From the NCBI GenBank assembly GCA_019417145.1, contig DXVY01000110.1, forward strand, positions 1 through 5,967: a stretch of 5,967 bases of DNA, given 5' to 3'. The notes under the pieces are model-generated. The model saw nothing but the letters and a program-made list of their open reading frames with translations, did not search any database and was not told the origin of the DNA. A program made the translations under genes and the position numbers. Origin of the DNA: Clostridiales bacterium (GTDB taxonomy: Bacteria; Bacillota; Clostridia; Oscillospirales; Acutalibacteraceae). This document shows, piece after piece, positions 1 to 4,140 of this stretch (position 1 is the first letter of the stretch; every line of letters starts with the position of its first letter).

Positions 1-1
1 G

Positions 2-142
2 GCCGACAGGGTGAAGCAGCGGGCGGATTGCAGGCTGTCCATGTCGCCTATGACCTTTCCTCACCAGCTCGCCCGTATTATGCTGCTGGAGCAGATGTAT
101 CGCGGGTTCCAGATCCAGCAGGGGAGCGCGTATCATAAATAG
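2..142 (+). CDS. 3' end of an unrecognised protein gene, cut by the window edge
   Basis: Frame 2 is open from the left edge to a TAG stop at 140-142, giving the last 46 residues of a protein. I do not recognise the family. The C-terminal part reads like a helix (LARIMLLEQMYRGF) and the protein ends in GSAYHK. Third codon positions are mostly G or C, as in the hydrogenase genes downstream, which favours this frame. Frame 1 is also open (to TAA at 136-138) and so is a reverse-strand frame starting near 135. The reverse product is rich in His, Gln, Gly and Arg, which is typical of a shadow of GC-rich codons. A strong terminator about 110 bases downstream fits a gene ending here. No start codon is visible in the window. 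Confidence 0.4.
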   Translation, partial: ADRVKQRADCRLSMSPMTFPHQLARIMLLEQMYRGFQIQQGSAYHK

Positions 143-253
143 GATAAGCGAATTACCATATGATTTCTCGTTGGGAAATGACCGTTTGTAGAGCAAGCCT
201 GACCTGCCGCGTATTATGCCCCCAAATTTTTTGAGAAAGTGAAATATTATATC

Positions 254-296
254 AAAGGCTGAAGCGGCGTCGTCCGTTTCGGCCTTTGCGCTTTTT
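254..296 (+). terminator. Intrinsic (Rho-independent) terminator
   Basis: The arms 254-267 and 274-287 form a continuous 14-bp stem with two G-T wobble pairs and a 6-base loop (CGTCGT). The stem ends in TTT (285-287), and after GCGC comes a run of five T at 292-296. It most likely ends the transcript of the partial gene that stops at 142 and insulates the hydrogenase operon from upstream read-through. The four-base break between stem and T-run is slightly unusual. Confidence 0.75.
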
Positions 297-348
297 AATA
301 TAAAGCCTCCCGGCGCCGTGTGGGTGGGGACGGCTCCGAATTCTTAGA

Positions 349-380
349 GACGGCCATATGGCCGCCGCCGTCATCTTTTT
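349..380 (+). terminator. Terminator-like GC hairpin
   Basis: GACGGC (349-354) can pair with GCCGTC (367-372), and CTTTTT follows at 375-380. Inside it lies a 14-base perfect palindrome (351-364, centred on CATATG) that would compete for the same bases. A second GACGGC at 329-334 could also pair with 367-372. The 6-bp stem with a 12-base loop is weaker than the terminator at 254-296. It could be a back-up terminator in tandem or part of a larger folded element. Confidence 0.4.
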
Positions 381-390
381 ATATTGAAAT

Positions 391-455
391 GATTCGGTCC
401 GACGGCCAACGCGGTAAAGATAAGCAACGAAAGTTTGCTATCCGTCGCTCGAATC
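391..455 (+). other. Candidate structured RNA element, nested stems with GNRA tetraloop
   Basis: Two perfect 6-bp stems are nested. GATTCG (391-396) pairs with CGAATC (450-455). After a 3/2-base internal loop, CGACGG (400-405) pairs with CCGTCG (442-447). Inside, AGCAAC (423-428) and the sequence ending TTGCT at 439 form a hairpin closed by a GAAA tetraloop (429-432) with one bulged T (434). A roughly 17-base single-stranded stretch lies between the inner stem and this hairpin. The pairing is direct from sequence; that it is transcribed is inference. It matches no riboswitch, ribozyme or small RNA class that I can recognise. Strand is uncertain, although the GAAA loop favours +. Confidence 0.4.
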
Positions 456-513
456 GAAAGCATGAATATGGATGGCCGTAGGGTGCGCAGCTGTACTTGG
501 AAACTTTTTGTCG

Positions 514-542
514 TTGACATGATCACCAAATGGGGATATAAC
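514..542 (+). promoter_or_regulatory. Vegetative sigma-A type promoter of the hydrogenase operon
   Basis: A perfect -35 box TTGACA (514-519) is followed by a 17-base spacer and a -10 box TATAAC (537-542, five of six consensus bases). Transcription would start near 549, leaving a leader of about 270 nt before the hydC start at 820. It is the best promoter match in the region and lies downstream of the terminator, so it is the likely main promoter of the five-gene operon. Confidence 0.7.
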
Positions 543-571
543 TATTGTGCACATTTGTAAATTCCTTCAAA

Positions 572-587
572 GTTAGATACAACTAAC
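572..587. promoter_or_regulatory. Operator-like inverted repeat GTTAG-N6-CTAAC
   Basis: Perfect 5-base arms (572-576 and 583-587) are separated by six bases (ATACAA). The repeat lies about 25-40 bases downstream of the predicted transcription start of the 514-542 promoter, where a bound repressor could block early elongation. The TTAG/CTAA half-sites are loosely like those of iron- or manganese-responsive DtxR/MntR family regulators, but I cannot assign a regulator. It does not fit a Rex site (TTGTTAA-N4-TTAACAA type), the redox regulator one would first expect for a hydrogenase. Confidence 0.4.
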
Positions 588-608
588 CGAAAAAATTAGC
601 GAAAGTGC

Positions 609-640
609 GAAAAAAATCGAGGGCAATCTCTAGATTTTTC
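609..640. other. A-rich/T-rich hairpin in the operon leader
   Basis: AAAAATC (612-618) pairs with GATTTTT (633-639). GAG (619-621) pairs with CTC (628-630) around a 6-base loop, leaving TA (631-632) bulged. The A-run on one side and T-run on the other resemble a weak bidirectional terminator, but the GC core is only three pairs. It may be no more than leader secondary structure. Confidence 0.25.
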
Positions 641-650
641 TGCTCCTATC

Positions 651-664
651 TGTTATACTTGACA
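651..664 (+). promoter_or_regulatory. Possible second promoter, extended -10 TGTTATACT
   Basis: TGTTATACT (651-659) fits an extended -10 element (TG-N-TATACT), but no good -35 box sits 16-18 bases upstream (TAGATT at 631-636). It overlaps a perfect TTGACA at 659-664, yet the sequence 17 bases after that (CAAGAT, 682-687) is a poor -10. Either could give a shorter transcript starting within the leader. The evidence is weak next to the 514-542 promoter. Confidence 0.25.
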
Positions 665-758
665 TACTGTATATGCGTGCGCAAGATCTGCCGCTCCAGT
701 TCTGGGCTTGGTGCTCCCTCGGCGTCAATTGCTCCACGCAGGTCGGTACGCGCAAACG

Positions 759-789
759 ATTCGTCCGGGTTAATCGGACGGATATTTTG
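759..789 (+). terminator. Attenuator-like hairpin in the leader, just before hydC
   Basis: Bases 759-767 pair with 775-783 to give a 9-bp stem (one T-G wobble, perfect GC-rich 6-bp core CGTCCG/CGGACG) with a 7-base loop (GGTTAAT). It is followed by ATTTTG (784-789). It lies 22 bases upstream of the AGGAGG site of hydC. The short T-run makes it a weak terminator at best. It could act as an attenuator, an mRNA-stabilising 5' hairpin or a pause site. Confidence 0.4.
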
Positions 790-804
790 TGTAGGCAAAG
801 ATTT

Positions 805-810
805 AGGAGG
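805..810 (+). promoter_or_regulatory. Ribosome binding site that fixes the hydC start
   Basis: AGGAGG at 805-810 is a full Shine-Dalgarno match, nine bases before ATG 820. It decides against the longer in-frame start at 673, which has no such site. An out-of-frame ATG at 812 reads only three codons to TGA 821-823, so it is unlikely to matter. Confidence 0.85.
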
Positions 811-819
811 AATGGTTTC

Positions 820-1317
820 ATGAGAAAACGCATGAGTAAGCTGCCGTTTCATGGTACGCCGGAGCAGGAGGCCAAGCTCAAGGAGTTGATCCAGGCGCAC
901 AAGGGTGAAAAGGGTGCGCTGATGCCGGTCATGCAGGGCGCGCAGGAGATCTACGGCTATCTGCCCTTAGAGGTGCAGACCATGATCGCCGAGGGCATGG
1001 ACGTGCCGGTGGAAGAGGTCTATGGCATCTCCACCTTTTACGCCCAGTTTGCCCTGACCCCCAAGGGCCAGTATAAAATCTCGGTCTGCTTGGGCACGGC
1101 CTGTTACGTCAAGGGCGCCCAGAAGCTGCTGGACAGGATTTCCGAAATTCTTGGCATCGGCCCCGACGAATGCACCGAGGACGGCCGGTTCTCCCTGGAG
1201 GCCTGCCGCTGTATCGGCGCCTGCGGCCTGGCTCCGGTTCTGACGGTCAATGAGGACGTCTACGGCCGGCTGACCGAAAAGGATGTTGACGATATCCTGA
1301 AGAAATATATGGACTGA
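820..1317 (+). CDS. hydC: NuoE-like [2Fe-2S] subunit of bifurcating [FeFe] hydrogenase (HydC/HndA)
   Basis: This 165-residue protein is the NuoE-family subunit, usual length for the family. It has an N-terminal helical part (about 10-75; YGISTFYAQF at 68-77 is a family hallmark) and a thioredoxin-fold ferredoxin domain (about 85-165). The [2Fe-2S] ligands are C90 and C95 (C-x4-C) and C131 and C135 (CIGAC). C129 is an extra cysteine beside them. The cluster is thought to sit next to the FMN of the NuoF-like partner and to shuttle electrons in the cytoplasmic complex. The start at 820 is chosen for the AGGAGG at 805-810; a second ATG at 832 is possible but less well placed. It is the first gene of the operon, and its stop overlaps the next start by one base. 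The role as a hydrogenase subunit rather than a complex I part rests on HydA downstream. Confidence 0.93.
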   Translation: MRKRMSKLPFHGTPEQEAKLKELIQAHKGEKGALMPVMQGAQEIYGYLPLEVQTMIAEGMDVPVEEVYGISTFYAQFALTPKGQYKISVCLGTACYVKGAQKLLDRISEILGIGPDECTEDGRFSLEACRCIGACGLAPVLTVNEDVYGRLTEKDVDDILKKYMD

Positions 1318-1871
1318 TGAAAGAGCTGTCTTTGAATGTCCTGGACATCGCCCAGAACTCCATTTCCGCCGGCGCCACCCTCATCACCATTGAAACCATC
1401 GAGGACGGAACGGCCGACAGGCTGTACATAAACATTCTGGACAACGGCAAGGGCATGACGGCCGAACAGGTGGCCCATGTGACCGACCCGTTTTATACCA
1501 CCCGCACCACCCGCAAGGTGGGGCTGGGGGTCCCTTTGTTTAAAATGGCGGCCGAAATGGCCGGCGGCGATTTTGCCATCCAGTCGGAGGTGGGGAAGGG
1601 GACGGCCGTGCGGGCCTCCTTCCAGCTTTCCAACGTGGACCGCATGCCCCTGGGAGACATGGAGGACACGGTGGCCATGCTCATCCACATGAACCCAGGG
1701 CTGGACTTTGTCTACCGCCGGGGGAAGGACGGCCGGGAATTTGTTCTGGACACGCGGGAACTCCGGCAGATTCTGGGGGACGTGCCCCTGAACGAGCCGG
1801 ATGTGGCCGAATGGATCAAGGGATATTTAAGCGAACAGCTGGCCGGTTTGCAGCAAGACCAGGCCCTTTAA
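1317..1871 (+). CDS. Lone GHKL (histidine kinase-like) ATP-binding protein
   Basis: The 184-residue protein has a HATPase_c fold in its first 105 residues: N-box with D10 and N14 (LDIAQNSISAGA), G1 box DNGKGM (42-47), DPFYTTR (57-63), G2 box GLG (69-71) and GKGTAV near 93-98. It lacks a dimerisation domain, a phospho-acceptor histidine, sensor domains and membrane segments, so it is not a complete sensor kinase. It is closer in plan to stand-alone ATPases such as anti-sigma factor kinases. The last 80 residues contain no motif I know. ATP binding is well supported; the role is inference, perhaps regulation or assembly of the hydrogenase. Its ATG overlaps the hydC stop (TGATGA) and no good Shine-Dalgarno site precedes it, so translation is probably coupled. 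It uses more GGG, CGG and TTT codons than hydB, suggesting lower expression. As I recall, a similar gene lies at this place in other clostridial hydrogenase operons. Confidence 0.85.
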   Translation: MKELSLNVLDIAQNSISAGATLITIETIEDGTADRLYINILDNGKGMTAEQVAHVTDPFYTTRTTRKVGLGVPLFKMAAEMAGGDFAIQSEVGKGTAVRASFQLSNVDRMPLGDMEDTVAMLIHMNPGLDFVYRRGKDGREFVLDTRELRQILGDVPLNEPDVAEWIKGYLSEQLAGLQQDQAL

Positions 1872-1881
1872 TTTGCAAAGC

Positions 1882-1918
1882 TCCGCCGCGGATTTCGGAA
1901 AGAACCCGGCCGCGGGGG
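1882..1918 (+). other. GC-rich intercistronic hairpin
   Basis: CCGCGG (1886-1891) can pair with CCGCGG (1910-1915), and TCC (1882-1884) with GGG (1916-1918) past a bulged G, around an 18-base loop. An alternative small stem is AACCC (1903-1907) with GGGTT (1916-1920). No T-run follows, so it is not a terminator. It fills the only sizeable gap inside the operon (1872-1946) and may set mRNA processing or stability between the first two and the last three genes. Confidence 0.3.
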
Positions 1919-1946
1919 TTCATTTAGAAAGGATGGAGGAACCGCT

Positions 1947-2318
1947 ATGAAATCAATCGAAGAGCTGAAGGCCATACGCGAACGCGCGCTACAGAACGTC
2001 AGCGCCCGGGGCGACAACAGCGACGATATCCGCATCGCCGTGGGCATGGCTACCTGCGGCATCGCCGCCGGCGCCCGTCCGGTGCTCAGCGCCTTTGTGG
2101 AAGAGGTATCCCGCAGGGGGTTAAAGAACGTGGTCGTCACCCAGACCGGCTGCATCGGCATGTGCCAGTACGAGCCGGTGGTGGAGGTCTTCGTCCCCGG
2201 CAAGGAGAAGGTCACCTATGTGAAGATGAGCCCGGAGAAGGTCCCCCAGGTGGTCACCGAGCACATTGTCAACGGCCGCCCGGTGCAGGAATTCACCGTG
2301 GGCGCCTATACCAAGTAA
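1947..2318 (+). CDS. hndB: HndB-like (2Fe-2S) ferredoxin-domain protein, accessory hydrogenase subunit
   Basis: This 123-residue protein resembles HndB, the small subunit of the Desulfovibrio fructosovorans NAD(P)-linked hydrogenase. It has a short N-terminal helix (about 1-20) and then a thioredoxin-like ferredoxin fold (about 28-110). The recognisable motifs are GMATCGIAAGARPV (33-46) and TGCIGMC (67-73). It has only three cysteines, C37, C69 and C73. The place of the second cysteine of the usual C-x4-C pair is G42, so a classical four-cysteine [2Fe-2S] site is incomplete. It may bind a cluster with another ligand or be structural. GGAGG at 1935-1939, seven bases before ATG 1947, fixes the start. 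The next gene follows after 15 bases. It is soluble, with no signal peptide or membrane segment. Confidence 0.88.
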   Translation: MKSIEELKAIRERALQNVSARGDNSDDIRIAVGMATCGIAAGARPVLSAFVEEVSRRGLKNVVVTQTGCIGMCQYEPVVEVFVPGKEKVTYVKMSPEKVPQVVTEHIVNGRPVQEFTVGAYTK

Positions 2319-2333
2319 GGAGGAGCTGCTTCT

Positions 2334-4124
2334 ATGTATCGTTCACAAGTGCTGGTATGCGGCGGTACGGGATGTACCTCCTCGCATAGCGCGCAGATCA
2401 TCGAGGCCATGCAGGCCGAAATCGACCGCGTGGGCCTGACCGAAGAAGTCAAGGTGGTAAAGACCGGTTGCTTCGGCCTTTGCGCCTTGGGCCCGGTGGT
2501 GGTCATCTACCCCGAAGGCAGTTTTTACAGCCGGGTGCAGGTGGAGGACGTCAAGGAAATCGTCGACGAGCATCTGTTAAAGGGCCGCATCGTCAAGCGT
2601 CTGCTGTACGATGAGACGGTCACCGAGGGCAACGACGTCAAGTCCTTGAATGAAACCGCCTTCTACAAGGCCCAGCACCGGGTGGCGCTGCGCAACTGCG
2701 GCGTTATCAACCCCGAAATCATCGACGAGTACATCGCCTTCGACGGCTATGCCGCCCTGGCCAAATGCTTAACCGAATACACCCCCGAGCAGGTCATCCA
2801 GATCGTCAAGGATTCCGGCCTGCGGGGCCGCGGCGGCGGCGGATTCCCCACCGGCCGCAAGTGGGAGCTGGCCGCCATGAACCAGGCCGACCAGAAGTAC
2901 GTCTGCTGTAACGCCGACGAGGGCGACCCGGGCGCATTCATGGACCGTTCGGTGCTGGAGGGCGACCCCCACGCCGTCATCGAGGCCATGGCCATCGCCG
3001 GCTACGCCATCGGCGCTACCCAGGGCTATATCTATGTCCGTGCCGAGTACCCCATCGCGGTGCAGCGTCTGCGCATCGCCATCGACCAGGCCCGGGAGTA
3101 CGGCCTGCTGGGTGACGATATTTTCGGCACCGGCTTCAAGTTCGATGTGGATATCCGCCTGGGCGCGGGCGCGTTCGTCTGCGGCGAGGAAACCGCGCTG
3201 ATGACCTCCATCGAGGGCAACCGCGGCGAGCCCCGGCCCCGTCCGCCCTATCCGGCGGTCAAGGGCCTGTTCGGAAAGCCCACCATCCTCAACAACGTAG
3301 AGACCTACGCCAACGTGGCCCAGATCATCCTCCACGGTGCGGATTGGTTTACCTCCATGGGCACCGAGCGTTCCCCCGGCACCAAGGTCTTCGCCCTGGG
3401 CGGCAAGATTCACAACACCGGCCTGGTGGAAGTCCCCATGGGCACCACCCTGCGCCAGATTATCGAGGAGATCGGCGGCGGCATCCCGGGCGGCAAGAAG
3501 TTCAAGGCGGCCCAGACCGGCGGCCCCTCCGGCGGCTGTATCCCGGCCCGCCTGATGGATACCCCCATCGACTATGACAACCTGACCGCCATCGGCTGTA
3601 TGATGGGCTCCGGCGGCCTGATCGTCATGGACGAGGACACCTGTATGGTGGACATCGCCAAGTTCTTCCTGGAATTCACCGTGGACGAGTCCTGCGGCAA
3701 GTGCACCCCCTGCCGGGTGGGCACCAAGCGGCTTTTGGAGATCCTGGATAAGATCACCAAGGGCAACGGCACCATGGAGGATATCGACAAGCTGGAGGAG
3801 CTGTGCTACTACATCAAGGACAACGCCCTGTGCGGCCTGGGCCAGACGGCCCCCAACCCGGTGCTGTCTACTTTGAAGTTCTTCCGGGAGGAGTACATCG
3901 CCCACGTGCAGGAGAAGCGCTGCCCGGCCGGCGTTTGTAAGAAGCTGCTGTCCTTTGAGATCGACCAGAACAAGTGTAAGATGTGTACGGCCTGCGCCCG
4001 GGTATGCCCGGTGAACGCCATTGAGGGCGCGGTCAAGCAGCCCCATGTTATTCATAAGGACAAGTGCATCAAGTGCGGCGCCTGCTTCGAGAAGTGTAAG
4101 TTCGGCGCGATTGTGAAGAGATAA
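2334..4124 (+). CDS. hydB: NuoF-like NADH/FMN subunit of bifurcating [FeFe] hydrogenase (HydB/HndC)
   Basis: The 596-residue flavoprotein is the NAD(H)-reacting subunit, usual length for HydB/HndC and longer than complex I NuoF because of domains at both ends. Residues 1-90 are a thioredoxin-like [2Fe-2S] domain with C9, C14, C46 and C50. About 110-440 is the NuoF core: GRGGGGFPTGRKW (165-177) and NADEGDPGAFMDR (193-205) for NADH and FMN, then GAGAFVCGEETAL (277-289). About 445-525 is the SLBB/4Fe-4S part with ESCGKCTPCRVG (ligands C454, C457, C460) and C500. The C-terminus adds a two-cluster ferredoxin domain: C548, C551, C554, C558 and C578, C581, C584, C588. AAGGAGG (2317-2323) lies ten bases before ATG 2334 and overlaps the hndB stop. 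Codon choice is strongly biased (GGC, CTG, ATC, AAG), as expected of a highly expressed gene. In the family it joins NADH oxidation at FMN to Fe-S chains leading to HydA. Confidence 0.96.
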   Translation: MYRSQVLVCGGTGCTSSHSAQIIEAMQAEIDRVGLTEEVKVVKTGCFGLCALGPVVVIYPEGSFYSRVQVEDVKEIVDEHLLKGRIVKRLLYDETVTEGNDVKSLNETAFYKAQHRVALRNCGVINPEIIDEYIAFDGYAALAKCLTEYTPEQVIQIVKDSGLRGRGGGGFPTGRKWELAAMNQADQKYVCCNADEGDPGAFMDRSVLEGDPHAVIEAMAIAGYAIGATQGYIYVRAEYPIAVQRLRIAIDQAREYGLLGDDIFGTGFKFDVDIRLGAGAFVCGEETALMTSIEGNRGEPRPRPPYPAVKGLFGKPTILNNVETYANVAQIILHGADWFTSMGTERSPGTKVFALGGKIHNTGLVEVPMGTTLRQIIEEIGGGIPGGKKFKAAQTGGPSGGCIPARLMDTPIDYDNLTAIGCMMGSGGLIVMDEDTCMVDIAKFFLEFTVDESCGKCTPCRVGTKRLLEILDKITKGNGTMEDIDKLEELCYYIKDNALCGLGQTAPNPVLSTLKFFREEYIAHVQEKRCPAGVCKKLLSFEIDQNKCKMCTACARVCPVNAIEGAVKQPHVIHKDKCIKCGACFEKCKFGAIVKR

Positions 4125-4125
4125 G

Positions 4126-4132
4126 AGAGGAG
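4126..4132 (+). promoter_or_regulatory. Ribosome binding site that fixes the hydA start
   Basis: AGAGGAG (4126-4132) lies eight bases before ATG 4141. An in-frame GTG at 4132 would overlap this site and is therefore an unlikely start. Confidence 0.8.
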
Positions 4133-4140
4133 TGTGCCAG

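Larger units (their letters stand above)
143..819. other. Long non-coding region upstream of the hydrogenase operon
   Basis: No convincing gene lies in these 677 bases. Open frames are short, lack ribosome binding sites or have poor composition. Base composition is patchy: AT-rich around 540-660 and GC-rich around 310-480 and 715-785. The region holds an intrinsic terminator (254-296), a terminator-like hairpin (349-380), a nested stem structure (391-455), a near-consensus promoter (514-542), an inverted repeat (572-587), an A/T-rich hairpin (609-640) and an attenuator-like hairpin (759-789). Bases 143-253 show nothing I can support. Confidence 0.75.

Noticed and set aside
1..135. Reverse-strand reading frame starting near 135 and running off the left edge
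   Set aside because: The product is rich in His, Gln, Gly and Arg, like a shadow frame. The + strand frame ending at 142 has better third-position bias and a terminator downstream, though I cannot exclude the reverse gene firmly.
545..560. TTGTGCACATTTGTAA as a Rex (NADH-responsive) operator
   Set aside because: Only the left half resembles a Rex half-site. The right half does not supply the inverted CACAA, so the palindrome fails.
739..790. Resemblance to a T-box riboswitch end (AGGTCGGTACGCGC, then a hairpin and T-run)
   Set aside because: The match to AGGGTGGNACCGCG is broken at the UGGN bulge that must pair with tRNA, no Stem I or specifier loop is recognisable, and a tRNA-sensing switch has no clear reason to control a hydrogenase. 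A covariance-model search would settle it.
673..819. In-frame N-terminal extension of HydC starting at ATG 673 (214 residues in total)
   Set aside because: No ribosome binding site precedes 673. The added residues do not look like NuoE family sequence and overlap the leader hairpin, whereas AGGAGG at 805-810 serves ATG 820.
605..823. Small + strand frame of 72 codons overlapping the hydC start
   Set aside because: No ribosome binding site, Cys- and Arg-rich low-quality sequence, and it runs through the leader hairpin and the Shine-Dalgarno site of hydC.
4132..4140. GTG at 4132 as the hydA start
   Set aside because: It overlaps the Shine-Dalgarno sequence that is well spaced for ATG 4141.
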